64,000 nucleotides of DNA from Bog-473 sp963809825 (GTDB lineage: Bacteria > Actinomycetota > Acidimicrobiia > Acidimicrobiales > RAAP-2), in contig CAWELJ010000005.1 in the NCBI GenBank assembly GCA_963809825.1, positions 62,001-126,000 on the forward strand. The letters run 5' to 3'. The notes under the pieces were generated by a model. That model was not told where the DNA came from and made no database searches. It saw only the letters and a list, made by a program, of their open reading frames with translations. Positions 52,085-60,515 of this stretch are shown here, piece after piece. A program made the translations under genes and the position numbers. Within the stretch, counting starts at the first letter, position 1. Every line of letters starts with the position of its first letter.

Positions 52085-53878
52085 TCAGGTCGCCGGGGGC
52101 ACGAGCTCGTCCCGCAGCTCGCGCTTGAGCACCTTCCCCTGGGGGTTGCGCGGCAGCGGTTCGGAGCGGAACCAGATGTGGGTCGGCACCATGAACCCGG
52201 CGAGGCGGGCCTTGACGTGCAACCCCAGCTCGTCGGCCGTCACCTTGGCGCCGGGGCGGAGCACGACCACCGCGCCGACCTCCTCGCCCAGCGTGGGCTC
52301 GGGCACCCCGATCACGGCGCAGTCCGCCACGGCGGGGTGCTCGAAGAGGGCGGCCTCTACCTGCACCGAGTACACGTTCTCCCCGCCACGGATGATCATG
52401 TCCTTGGCCCGGTCGACGATGTAGATGAAGGTGTCCCTGTCGAGCCGCGCCACGTCTCCTGTGTGGAGCCAGCCGCGGGAGAACGTCTTGGCCGTCTCCT
52501 CGGGCCGGTTCCAGTAGCCGCGGACCACGTTGGGCCCCTTGATCCACAGCTCGCCCCGGACGTCGGGCCCGCGGGGGATCGTGTCGTCCGGCTCCTCGCC
52601 GGCAAAGTCCTCGGGGACGACGGCGACGTCGCACACCGGCACCGGCGGACCGACGCTCTCGGGCCGCGCCACGTAGTCGCCGCCCGAGTTCATGGATGTC
52701 ACCGACGAGGTCTCCGTGAGTCCGTAGCCGTTGGAGGGTTGGCCGACGGGCCAGGCCTCACGGATGCGGCGGACGAGATCGGGCGGGGCGGGTGCGCCCC
52801 CGTAGGACACCCCCTTGACGGAAGAGGTGTCGAACTTCGAGAAGTTGGGGGAGTCGAGGACCTGCATCACCATGGCCGGCACGCCACCGAAGGTGGCGAT
52901 CCGCTCGCGTTGAATCAACTCGAGCGCGCGCTCGGGGTCGAAGTGGTGCATCATCACGATCTTCCCGCCGGCGGCGATGTTGGAGACCATGACCGAATGG
53001 CACCCGGTGGCGTGGAAGAGCGGCACGGAGAGGAGGAACGCCGGCTGGTTCTTGTCGGTGGTCGGCTCCAACGCTGCGGAGCCGAAGCGCATGGAGCCGC
53101 GCGTGTTGATGAAGAACAGGCTCATCAGGTTGGTGACCATGTTGCGGTGGGTGCCCACCGCGCCCTTGGGCCGGCCGGTGGTGCCCGAGGTGTAGAAGAT
53201 GGTGGCGTCGTCCTCCGGGTCGATGGCGATCTCGGGAGGCGAGGCGGCCTCATTCACGGTCCCCAGGGCCAGGGCGAACGGCCACTCCGGGACCGGTGCG
53301 GCACCGCCTCCAGGCTCCCGGACCTCGAGGGGACCGGACGGCTCGGTGCGGTGCTCGTCGGCCACGATGAGCGCGCCGAGGTCGGACAGGCCGCCGAGGA
53401 AGGGTCGGAGGCGCTCGGCCCGCTCGGTGTCGACGAAGGCGACCTTGGAGCCGGAATCCTCGAGGCCGTAGCGCAGTTCTTCGCCGCTCCACCACGCATT
53501 GAGCGGCACCACGATCGCGCCGGCGAGCGCCGCCGCCCAAAAAGCCATGATCCATTCGGGGAGGTTGCGCATGATGATGGCGACGCGGTCGCCCTGGGCG
53601 ATCCCGAACGTCGACTGCAGCCGCTGCGCCAGCGTGCAGGCGATGCGGTAGTGCTGCGCGAAGGTGGTGCGCTCGTCCTCGTACACGAGGAAGACGGCGT
53701 CCCCGTGGCCGAGCGACATGTCGAAGACGGACCGCAGCGAGGGTGGGGCGTTCTTCCAGGTCCGGGTGGGCACGCCGCGGATGTCGAGCTCCTCCATCTC
53801 GAAGAGCTGACCCGGCGCCGTCAGCGCGTCATTGGCCTCCTCCATGGACATCGACGGCGCGTCCTGGTTGGCGGTCAC
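52085..53878 (-). CDS. Acyl-CoA synthetase (AMP-dependent ligase)
   Basis: 597 residues of the ANL superfamily. The P-loop motif is ATIFYTSGTTGRPKGAVGTH. NGYGLTETSSVTSMNSGG is motif A5. GWLHTGDVARLDRDTFIYIV holds the hinge and ATP ribose Asp, and MIIRGGENVYSVQVEAAL precedes the C-terminal Lys in NPQGKVLKREL. It activates a fatty or aromatic acid to its CoA ester through an adenylate. Chain preference is unknown. GTG 53878 overlaps the orn stop by 4 nt (GTGA). Confidence 0.92.
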   Translation of the reverse strand: MTANQDAPSMSMEEANDALTAPGQLFEMEELDIRGVPTRTWKNAPPSLRSVFDMSLGHGDAVFLVYEDERTTFAQHYRIACTLAQRLQSTFGIAQGDRVAIIMRNLPEWIMAFWAAALAGAIVVPLNAWWSGEELRYGLEDSGSKVAFVDTERAERLRPFLGGLSDLGALIVADEHRTEPSGPLEVREPGGGAAPVPEWPFALALGTVNEAASPPEIAIDPEDDATIFYTSGTTGRPKGAVGTHRNMVTNLMSLFFINTRGSMRFGSAALEPTTDKNQPAFLLSVPLFHATGCHSVMVSNIAAGGKIVMMHHFDPERALELIQRERIATFGGVPAMVMQVLDSPNFSKFDTSSVKGVSYGGAPAPPDLVRRIREAWPVGQPSNGYGLTETSSVTSMNSGGDYVARPESVGPPVPVCDVAVVPEDFAGEEPDDTIPRGPDVRGELWIKGPNVVRGYWNRPEETAKTFSRGWLHTGDVARLDRDTFIYIVDRAKDMIIRGGENVYSVQVEAALFEHPAVADCAVIGVPEPTLGEEVGAVVVLRPGAKVTADELGLHVKARLAGFMVPTHIWFRSEPLPRNPQGKVLKRELRDELVPPAT

Positions 53879-54435
53879 TCGGCCTCCTTCTCGGTCGTTC
53901 CGGGGTGGTCGAAGATCGCCGCTCGGTAGTAGGCCAGCTCCGCCACGCTCTCGCGGATGTCCTGGAGCGCGCGGTGGCCGCCCTTCTTGACCGGCGCCGC
54001 CTTGTAGACCTCGGGAAGCCAGCGCCGGCACAGCTCCTTGACCGTCGAGACGTCGACCGAGCGGTAGTGCAGGTAGTCCTCGATCTCGGGCAGCATCGCG
54101 GCGAGGAACCGCCGATCCGTCCCGATGGAGTTGCCCGCCAGGGGGACCGACCGCTCCTGCCTGATGTGCTGTTTCAGGAAAGCCAGGGTCTGCGCCCCGG
54201 CGTCGGCCAGGCTGAGGGTCGAGGTTTCCATGTCGGACAGCAGGCCCGAGCGGGTGTGCATGGTCCGCACGAACTCGTCCATGCCGGCGATCTGCTCGGG
54301 CGAGGCGTGGACCACCAGGTCCGGGCCCTCCTCCACAATGGTCAGGTCGTCGTCGGTGATGAGACTGGCGATCTCGACAATGGTGTGGCGGGCCGGATCG
54401 AGTCCTGTCATCTCGAGATCGATCCAGGCCAGCAT
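53875..54435 (-). CDS. orn: Oligoribonuclease
   Basis: 186 residues of the DEDDh 3'-5' exonuclease family, which degrades 2- to 5-nt RNAs, including pGpG. Asp6 and Glu8 are in LAWIDLEMTGLDP, Asp107 in GNSIGTDRRFL, and His154/Asp159 in GGHRALQDIRES. KELCRRWLPEVYKAAPVKK is typical. ATG 54435 lies 8 nt after TAGCAT. It is followed in overlap by the acyl-CoA synthetase, an unusual partner, and is divergent from dut. Confidence 0.95.
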   Translation of the reverse strand: MLAWIDLEMTGLDPARHTIVEIASLITDDDLTIVEEGPDLVVHASPEQIAGMDEFVRTMHTRSGLLSDMETSTLSLADAGAQTLAFLKQHIRQERSVPLAGNSIGTDRRFLAAMLPEIEDYLHYRSVDVSTVKELCRRWLPEVYKAAPVKKGGHRALQDIRESVAELAYYRAAIFDHPGTTEKEAE

Positions 54436-54443
54436 GCGCGGGC

Positions 54444-54449
54444 ATGCTA
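54444..54449 (-). promoter_or_regulatory. -10 element of orn
   Basis: TAGCAT (minus strand) lies 8 nt before ATG 54435. Confidence 0.45.
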
Positions 54450-54485
54450 CCGGGCGTTCCGGGGCGGTCCGCCTGCCCGTCCTTG

Positions 54486-54491
54486 TAATGT
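54486..54491 (+). promoter_or_regulatory. -10 element of dut
   Basis: TAATGT lies exactly 6 nt before ATG 54498; a leaderless dut mRNA is predicted. It lies about 37 bp from the divergent orn -10. Confidence 0.5.
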
Positions 54492-54497
54492 CCGGCG

Positions 54498-54941
54498 ATG
54501 CTGCGTGTCCCCCTGCACCAGCTCGACCCCGAGCTGCCCGTACCGCGCTACGCGCGAGAGGGGGATGCCGGGGCGGACCTGGTCGCCCGGGCCGATGCCG
54601 TACTCGCCTGCCGGGGCGGGCGAGCCGTGGTCCCGACCGGGGTGGCCGTCGCCATCCCCGCCGGCTACGCCGGCCTGGTACTGCCCCGCAGCGGCCTGGC
54701 GATGCGCCACGGAATCACCTGTCTGAACGCCCCGGGGCTGGTCGACTCGGGCTACCGGGGGGAGCTCCAGGTCGTCCTGGTCAACCACGACCCGACGCAC
54801 GACTACGCCGTTCGCCGGGGCGACCGCATCGCCCAGCTGGTGCTCGTCCGGGTCGAATCCGCGGCCTTCGCGATCGTGCCCGAAGAGGGCCTGGGCGATT
54901 CCGAGCGGGGCGGCGGCGGCTTCGGGCACACCGGCACGTGA
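54498..54941 (+). CDS. dut: Deoxyuridine 5'-triphosphate nucleotidohydrolase (dUTPase)
   Basis: 147 residues with all five trimeric dUTPase motifs in order: EGDAGADL, LPRSGLAMRHG, NAPGLVDSGYRGE, RRGDRIAQLVL and the C-terminal RGGGGFGHTG. It hydrolyses dUTP to dUMP and PPi, keeping uracil out of DNA and feeding dTMP synthesis. ATG 54498 is fixed by the TAATGT -10 six nt upstream. The gap to the following WS/DGAT gene is 25 bp. Confidence 0.96.
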   Translation: MLRVPLHQLDPELPVPRYAREGDAGADLVARADAVLACRGGRAVVPTGVAVAIPAGYAGLVLPRSGLAMRHGITCLNAPGLVDSGYRGELQVVLVNHDPTHDYAVRRGDRIAQLVLVRVESAAFAIVPEEGLGDSERGGGGFGHTGT

Positions 54942-54966
54942 CGGCGCCGGAGGAAGGGGGTAAGAA

Positions 54967-56412
54967 GTGGTGATGCAGTCGCTCGTCGGCATGGACGCGG
55001 CCTTCCTGTCGCTCGAGACCCCCACGACACCCATGCACGTGGGTGTGGCGCTGGTGCTCGACCCGCCCGAAGGCACGCGGTCCCTCTTCTCGCCCTCGAC
55101 CCGCTACGCCCAGATCCGCCGTGTCATCCAACAGCGGCTCCACCTGATCCCGCAGCTGCGCCAACGGGCACTGCGGGTGCCGTTCGGGCTGCACCACCCG
55201 GTCTGGGTCGACGATCCCGACTTCGAGCTCGACGACCACGTCAGCCGGGCCAGCCTCCCGTCGCCGGGCGGAATGGCCGAGCTCGAAGCGTTCGTGGCGG
55301 GGGTGATGAGCCGGCAGCTCGATCCCGACCGCCCGCTGTGGGAGATGCACGTGGTCGAGGGGCTGGAGGGGGACCGCGCCGCGCTCATCGCCAAGGTGCA
55401 TCACGCCATCCTCGACGGGGTGAGCGGCGCCTCCGTGCTCGCGACCTTCCTGGACCTCAACCCGAGATCACGGGTCACCCAGCTGCCGTCGGAGTGGGAC
55501 CCGGCGCCGCTGCCGTCCAATGCGCAGATGCTGCGTCACGCCGCGTCGTCGTTGGCGCGCCAGCCCGGTGAGACGCTGAGCACGCTGCAGGCCGGGGTGG
55601 AGGCGGTCGCCGACCTGGGGATGCACAATCGGGAGCTGGTGGACCGCGGCGAGCAACCGCCTCCGGGCTTCTTCAGCGCGCCGCGCACGTCGTTCAACGG
55701 CGCGGTGTCGAACCGGAAGCGCTTCGCGTCGTTGTCGGTGCCCCTCGAGGACGTGAAGCTGGTGGGCCGGGTCTTCGAGGCAACCGTGAACGACGTGATC
55801 CTGGCCGTCGTCTCGGGCGGACTGCGCCGGCTGCTCGAGGCCCGCTGTGAGGTGGCCGAACCGTCGATGGTGGCGATGGTCCCGGTCTCCACCCGGCCCG
55901 AGGGGCGGGGGGAGGTATTGGGAAACCAGGTCTCGGGGATGCTCGTCTCGCTGGCCAGCGACGTCGACAACGCGGTGCTGCGCCTCGATGCGATCTCGGA
56001 GTCCGCCCGCGTGGCCAAGGAACAGGAGAAGCTGCACCGGGGCCGCTTCCTCGGCGACCTGGCGCAGATCGCGCTGCCGGCGCTGGCGACCCGCCTGGCC
56101 CGTGCAATGGCGGGCACGCGCCTGTTCGACAAGGTGCGGCCGCCGTTCAACGTGACGGTGTCGAGTGTCCGCGGCCCGGACTTCTCACTGTTCTGTGCCG
56201 GGAGCCGCGTGGCCGACATGTACCCGGTCGGACCGATCACCGAGGGGATCGGCGTCAACGTGACGGTGTTCTCGTATCTCGACCGGGTGCAGTTCGGCCT
56301 GCTGGCCTGCCGCCGGCTGCTGCCCGAGCTGGGCGAGGTCGCCTCGTACTTCGACGACGCGCTCGGGGAGCTCGTCGCCTGCGCCCTCGACGCCCAGGGC
56401 GCGACGGCCTGA
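54967..56412 (+). CDS. Wax ester synthase/diacylglycerol acyltransferase (WS/DGAT) family protein
   Basis: 481 residues. The active-site H-H-x3-D-G is seen in LIAKVHHAILDGVSGASVL. MDAAFLSLETPTTPMHVG is the standard N-terminus, HPVWVDDPDFELDDHV follows and VNDVILAVVSGGLRRLL is the second-half signature. It joins acyl-CoA to a diacylglycerol or fatty alcohol to make storage lipid. An AGGAAGGGG site lies upstream; GTG 54967 or ATG 54973 could be the start. It ends at a strong T-run terminator. Confidence 0.92.
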   Translation: MVMQSLVGMDAAFLSLETPTTPMHVGVALVLDPPEGTRSLFSPSTRYAQIRRVIQQRLHLIPQLRQRALRVPFGLHHPVWVDDPDFELDDHVSRASLPSPGGMAELEAFVAGVMSRQLDPDRPLWEMHVVEGLEGDRAALIAKVHHAILDGVSGASVLATFLDLNPRSRVTQLPSEWDPAPLPSNAQMLRHAASSLARQPGETLSTLQAGVEAVADLGMHNRELVDRGEQPPPGFFSAPRTSFNGAVSNRKRFASLSVPLEDVKLVGRVFEATVNDVILAVVSGGLRRLLEARCEVAEPSMVAMVPVSTRPEGRGEVLGNQVSGMLVSLASDVDNAVLRLDAISESARVAKEQEKLHRGRFLGDLAQIALPALATRLARAMAGTRLFDKVRPPFNVTVSSVRGPDFSLFCAGSRVADMYPVGPITEGIGVNVTVFSYLDRVQFGLLACRRLLPELGEVASYFDDALGELVACALDAQGATA

Positions 56413-56493
56413 CCGTTCCCCTCTCGGGCGCGGGGGCGGACGCAGTGCGTGGACGAGGATGCGGTGTGGTGTCCCGCTCGCAGCTCGAGAGGC

Positions 56494-56537
56494 GGGCAGT
56501 GCGGGCCGCTTGGCGGTCCGGCCCGCACTGCCCTTTT
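56494..56537 (+). terminator. Strong intrinsic terminator after WS/DGAT
   Basis: GGGCAGTGCGGGCCG (56494-56508) pairs perfectly with CGGCCCGCACTGCCC (56519-56533) around a 10-nt loop, followed by TTTT. This is the most classical intrinsic terminator in the window. Confidence 0.85.
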
Positions 56538-56573
56538 CTCGTGGGGGTGGGAGGGATCGTGCCCGTCAGGCGC

Positions 56574-56960
<387 letters not shown>

Positions 56961-57114
56961 GGGTGTGATGCCCTTTCGTCTCGGTGAAGCACCAGCCCGT
57001 CCGGGCCGGTACAGCACACGTTGCGCCACCGACCTGGGTGCGGGCGCAGAGCGACGTGGGCGCGTCGGAGGAATTACCTGACGAACAGGTGACGATTCAC
57101 AGGAACCGCCGGAA

Positions 57115-58083
57115 TCACGTGGTGGCGAGCTCGCGGTAGTGCCGTCGCCAGATCAGTTTGTAGACCCTGGTCCAGCGCGGGATGGAGCGCAGGATCGGTA
57201 TGAACGGAAGGAATATCAAGCCGACCGAGAGCACCATCATGATGGCCCACACCTCGAGGTCCGCGTTGGACGACGTGTTCATGGGTGCCACCTGGTACCA
57301 CATCGTGTAGAGCCACAGCCAGGCCTGTCCCGGGTAGTTGCCCGTCTCGTTCATCATGCCCCACTGGCTGCCCTGGAGATGCTGGTTTCCGGCCAGGCTC
57401 TCGAGGTAGCTGCCGTCGGCCAGGAACAGCAGAGGCTTGGTGTAGTCGGTGTTGTAGAACTGGCCCTCGCTCAGCAGGGTGCCATCGAGGCCGCCGGTCT
57501 GCGCCATGGCCGTCAGGGAGCCGATGATGTAGCCGACAGGGCCGTAGCGCCCGGATGGGACGTGGAGCCGGCCCTGGACGTCGGTCGCGTTGGCGACGGC
57601 CTTCTCGTAGGCGGTGGTCCACGCGCTTTGCTGGGCCGCCGAGGCTCCCTGGTACACGTCGAGCGCCCTCTGCAAGAGCTGCTGGTTGGGCAGGGTGCGC
57701 AGGGGGCCGATGACGAAGTCCTGCGCGGTGTCGATGGGCTGGTGGACGCCGAACCACTGGGCGGGCTCGAAGAACCCCATGTGTTGCGCGGCGTCCGGAG
57801 TCGAGTTGTAGGGCGGACCGTAGGTCGCAGTCCCGCTGCTTCCGTCCAGTTCGGTGATGGCCGTCTGGGCGAAGTCGACCGGAGTGACGGCCGACCACTT
57901 CTTGAGGGTGACCGACGGGTCGTCCGGCGAAGAGAAGACCACGGCCATCAGGACGATCAGCACGGCGACAGCGAGGAGGGCGACGAAGGCTTCCTTCAAG
58001 ATGTCGTAGGGGACGTAGGCGCCCTTCCACGGCGCGACGTCACGGTCGGGGTTGAACCGGCGAGCTTTCTTCTCGCGGCTCAT
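57115..58083 (-). CDS. Cytochrome b-associated membrane subunit (divergent C-terminal cytochrome b-like)
   Basis: 322 residues. Basic N-terminus with PWKGAYVPYDILKEAF, one transmembrane helix at about 30-50, then a large extracytoplasmic region (about 55-265) with FEPAQWFGVHQPIDTAQDF, and a second membrane helix at about 275-300. It ends with a basic cytoplasmic tail. FEPAQWFG resembles a degenerate PEWY loop. It sits directly after cytochrome b in overlap (ATGA) and so probably takes the place of the cytochrome b C-terminal half or subunit IV. No Rieske or cytochrome c gene is in view. Confidence 0.65.
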   Translation of the reverse strand: MSREKKARRFNPDRDVAPWKGAYVPYDILKEAFVALLAVAVLIVLMAVVFSSPDDPSVTLKKWSAVTPVDFAQTAITELDGSSGTATYGPPYNSTPDAAQHMGFFEPAQWFGVHQPIDTAQDFVIGPLRTLPNQQLLQRALDVYQGASAAQQSAWTTAYEKAVANATDVQGRLHVPSGRYGPVGYIIGSLTAMAQTGGLDGTLLSEGQFYNTDYTKPLLFLADGSYLESLAGNQHLQGSQWGMMNETGNYPGQAWLWLYTMWYQVAPMNTSSNADLEVWAIMMVLSVGLIFLPFIPILRSIPRWTRVYKLIWRRHYRELATT

Positions 58084-58787
58084 GCGGACTCCTCGGCGGG
58101 AGCGGCGACGGGTGGCTCGGAGTGGGCGTCACCCACGGCGAAGGGCGGGACGATGCCCCGCCGTCGCACCATGAGCACGTGCAGGCCGGCGATGATGATG
58201 ACCCCGATCGGCAACAGGACGATGTGCCACATCAGCATCTGCCCGAAGTTGAGCACGTTCCACACCGCGCCCGCCCCGGTGGCGTTGATGCCGTCCTTGG
58301 CCTGGGTCGAGATCCACTGGGAGTCGAAGTTCTGCTGCGAGATGTAACCGGTGAAGGCAGAGGGCACGGACACCAGGAACGCGATGACACCGGTCGCCCA
58401 GGTGAGCCTCCGGTTCCCGCGCCAGGCCGCCATGAAGAACTTGCCCCAGAGGTGGATCACCATGAAGAAGAAGAAGAACTCGACACTCCAGAGGTGCAGC
58501 GAGTTCACGAAGTGGCCGGTGCTCGATACGTGCCACCAGCTCGGCCCCATGATGGCGAGGATGCAGCCCGTGATGATGACCCAGGCCAGGCTCACGACGG
58601 TGAGCACGCCGAAGACATAGATCCACGACGCCATGTAGGCGGGTTGCCGGTCGGGCAGGAGCTGGTCGGGCGGGAGGGCCGACTCGGCCGCGTGCCGCAC
58701 CCGTGCGGTCCATTGGCGTGACTCCGCCGCGGTCGGACCGGGGCCGACGGGCCCGGGCTCGGCGCTGACGTCGGTGTCGATGCTCAC
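58080..58787 (-). CDS. Cytochrome b N-terminal domain protein (bc-type complex)
   Basis: 235 residues with four transmembrane helices. The two heme-b histidine pairs are present: SLHLWSVEFFFFFMVIHLWG in helix 2 and MLMWHIVLLPIGVIIIAGLH in helix 4, both with 14-residue type spacing. FTGYISQQNFDSQW is the Qo-side loop. It is the quinol-oxidising subunit of a bc or alternative complex. GTG overlaps the stop of a 58-residue ORF (GTGA), and its stop overlaps the next ATG. Confidence 0.88.
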   Translation of the reverse strand: MSIDTDVSAEPGPVGPGPTAAESRQWTARVRHAAESALPPDQLLPDRQPAYMASWIYVFGVLTVVSLAWVIITGCILAIMGPSWWHVSSTGHFVNSLHLWSVEFFFFFMVIHLWGKFFMAAWRGNRRLTWATGVIAFLVSVPSAFTGYISQQNFDSQWISTQAKDGINATGAGAVWNVLNFGQMLMWHIVLLPIGVIIIAGLHVLMVRRRGIVPPFAVGDAHSEPPVAAPAEESA

Positions 58788-58960
58788 TGGCGGTCTCCCT
58801 TGCGCTTCGGGAACGGCAGCAGGATCGCCAGGACGAAGACCACGATCATGAGGATGATCACGACGATGTTGGCGACCGAGATCTGGATGAAACCCCAGTG
58901 GACGTACTTACCGTTGCCGCCGAGGTTGACCAGCGCCGCGAGCAGTGCTCCGAGGACCAT
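58784..58960 (-). CDS. 58-residue single-span membrane protein, first gene of the cytochrome b operon
   Basis: ATG 58960 to TGA 58784, 58 residues. N-terminus MVLGALLAALVNLGG, then KYVHWGFIQISV and a transmembrane helix from about residue 27 to 50 (NIVVIILMIVVFVLAILLPF), and a basic tail PKRKGDRQ. The stop overlaps the cytochrome b GTG as GTGA, and a TAGGGT -10 lies 6 nt before the ATG, so it is translated and coupled. No family recognised; likely a small structural subunit of the complex. Confidence 0.7.
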   Translation of the reverse strand: MVLGALLAALVNLGGNGKYVHWGFIQISVANIVVIILMIVVFVLAILLPFPKRKGDRQ

Positions 58961-58966
58961 GCGGTC

Positions 58967-58972
58967 ACCCTA
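58967..58972 (-). promoter_or_regulatory. -10 element of the cytochrome b operon
   Basis: TAGGGT (minus strand) lies 6 nt before ATG 58960, predicting a leaderless operon mRNA. Confidence 0.5.
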
Positions 58973-59045
58973 CGCGAGGTGCCCCCCCTTAGTTAGGGAC
59001 CTTTGTCACAAGGTCGCACTTGTCCACAGCCTGCGTCGGTGCAGG

Positions 59046-59855
59046 TCAGCGCTTGGTGGCCCGCCAACAGTACGAGCGCATGGGGACCTCGAGCACGTCC
59101 ATCCCGGCGAGGGCCTCGTGCTCGTCGAGGAACTGCGTCATGGCGTCGAGGTGGTGCTGCCGGGCGTCCTCCTCCATCGTGATCACGGCGCTGTAGGTCG
59201 TGGCCAACGCCACCAGGTCGCGTTTGGTCATGGGACGGTACCAGCGGAACAGCGCGGTCTCAGGCTCGAGAAAGGGTCGGTGGCCGCCGACGTCGATGCC
59301 GACGTTGACGGCGTGACGGCGTCGCCGGCGAGCGTCCACGTCGGCCTGCTCCTCCGGGGTGAAGATGATGCCGCCGGCCCAGAGGGAGCGCATCCAGTCC
59401 ACCGAGCGATCCGGCCCGCTCCAGACGAGCGAGAGCCGACCGGAGGCACGCAGCACCCGGAGCACTTCGGGGACCGCCCGCTCCTCGTCGACCCAGTGCC
59501 ACGCCGAGCCCGCGATGACGAGGTCGTAGGAGGCCGAGGCGGCGGGGAGATCCTCGGCTCGGCCGGCCAGGACCTCGACCCCTGCGTCACGGGCGGCCAG
59601 CACGGCGCGCATCCGGTCATCGGGCTCGACCGCCGTCACGTGGTCGAGCCGTTGCGCCAGCAACCGGGTCAGGACGCCCGTGCCGGCGCCGATCTCGAGC
59701 ACGTCGGCAGCTGCTTCGGGGATCAGCCAGTCGAGTGCCTCGTCCGACGGTCCGGGGCGCAGCCGGTTGTACTCGTCGGCCACGGCCCCGAAGGAGCTCC
59801 CCAGGTGGGCCGTCGTCTCGTCCTGGCGCACGATGAGCAAATCTACAGAGGTCAT
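59046..59855 (-). CDS. Class I SAM-dependent methyltransferase (methyltransferase-11-like)
   Basis: 269 residues. FGAVADEYNRLRPGPSDEAL is the usual N-terminus of this family. Motif I is ADVLEIGAGTGVLTRLLAQ, then VTAVEPDDRMRAVLA, YDLVIAGSAWHWVDEERAVP and VLRVLRASGRLSLVWSGPD. Substrate unknown. Start ATG 59855; there is no strong site upstream. It is divergent from the tRNA-Gly gene by about 100 bp. Confidence 0.88.
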   Translation of the reverse strand: MTSVDLLIVRQDETTAHLGSSFGAVADEYNRLRPGPSDEALDWLIPEAAADVLEIGAGTGVLTRLLAQRLDHVTAVEPDDRMRAVLAARDAGVEVLAGRAEDLPAASASYDLVIAGSAWHWVDEERAVPEVLRVLRASGRLSLVWSGPDRSVDWMRSLWAGGIIFTPEEQADVDARRRRRHAVNVGIDVGGHRPFLEPETALFRWYRPMTKRDLVALATTYSAVITMEEDARQHHLDAMTQFLDEHEALAGMDVLEVPMRSYCWRATKR

Positions 59856-59942
59856 TCCGGGCTGCTTCGTCCCGGTTCGGGACCGGTGTACGACAAGGTG
59901 GGTGCGGGGGAACAGTCTCCTATCCCGCCATGGCCGGCGCGA

Positions 59943-59948
59943 TAGAAT
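59943..59948 (+). promoter_or_regulatory. -10 element of tRNA-Gly
   Basis: TAGAAT lies 11 nt before the tRNA 5' end at 59960. Confidence 0.5.
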
Positions 59949-59959
59949 GGTTGCTCCAC

Positions 59960-60034
59960 GCGGAAGTGGCGCAGCGGTAGCGCATCACCTTGCCAAGGTG
60001 AGGGTCGCGGGTTCGAATCCCGTCTTCCGCTCCA
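59960..60034 (+). tRNA. tRNA-Gly (anticodon GCC), CCA encoded
   Basis: The acceptor stem GCGGAAG pairs with CTTCCGC. The D-arm contains GGCGCAGCGGTAGCGC; the anticodon arm is CACCTTGCCAAGGTG with triplet GCC. The T-arm is CGCGGGTTCGAATCCCG, then discriminator T and CCA. The 3' part from 59986 is duplicated at 62492. Confidence 0.95.
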
Positions 60035-60036
60035 TT
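59986..60036 (+). repeat. attL-like direct repeat (51 bp) in tRNA-Gly
   Basis: The 51 bp from the anticodon stem through CCA and ATT are identical to 62492-62542. This is the pattern left by a tyrosine integrase that uses a tRNA 3' half as attB. Confidence 0.85.
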
Positions 60037-60321
60037 GTGATCTGGCAAGACATCGGAGAGCGATGTCTCAAAGACACCGTAGAGCGGCTCTTCGGATTTC
60101 AGCGGGGAGTCCCTGGTGACCGGGGTCACCCAGAAATAGGCGAAGGCGCTTCAGGCTTGCGGTGTGAGCCAACAACCAAGAAGCACCTTCGTCCTGTTCC
60201 ACCCTAGTGAGATCCTCCAAGCCCTGGTGGGTCTCAATTCTTCCGCTCCAGCGTCTTCCGCTCCAGAGGCGGTGTCCTATGTCCTGAATCCGCACACCGT
60301 CTTCGCTCCAGATGCGGGGAA
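60037..60321. other. Left island segment without a gene
   Basis: Contains hairpins AGACATCG/CGATGTCT (60048-60068) and GGTGAC/GTCACC (60115-60130), and two partial copies of the tRNA 3' end (60240-60250 and 60252-60265). No convincing coding sequence. Confidence 0.5.
60240..60265 (+). repeat. Two short copies of the tRNA-Gly 3' terminus
   Basis: CTTCCGCTCCA at 60240-60250 and CGTCTTCCGCTCCA at 60252-60265 match the last 11 and 14 nt of the tRNA gene including CCA. They may be scars of earlier integrations at the same site. Confidence 0.55.
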
Positions 60322-60492
60322 ATTGTCGGGGGGCGTCACTTTGCTGCCGGTCGCGGCGGCACCCCGGACGAAGTCGGAACCGTCGGCGCGCTTCTCACAG
60401 GTGCCGACGGCGCGTTCATCACCGGCAGCGACTTCCTCACGTGCGGCGGAGTTACAGCGTCCTACTTCTACGGCGAGCTGGCCCCCAATGAC
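60322..60492 (+). pseudogene. 3' remnant of an SDR oxidoreductase gene
   Basis: In one plus frame, about 57 codons read like the C-terminus of a short-chain dehydrogenase: GRGGTPDEVGTVGALLTG, then ADGAFITGSDFLTCGGVTA, ending SYFYGELAPN. No start, cofactor loop or YxxxK is present. The frame runs on without a stop into unrelated sequence. A gene fragment left by insertion or deletion. Confidence 0.65.
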
Positions 60493-60515
60493 GGATCGTC
60501 GAGCCCGAGCACGTG

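Noticed and set aside
58999..59016. GACCTT/AAGGTC hairpin as a terminator or operator
   Set aside because: Only a 6-bp stem with no T run; could arise by chance.
59920..60129. A minus-strand ORF containing GAEDGIRTRDPHLGK
   Set aside because: It is the antisense translation of tRNA-Gly, a well-known false protein.
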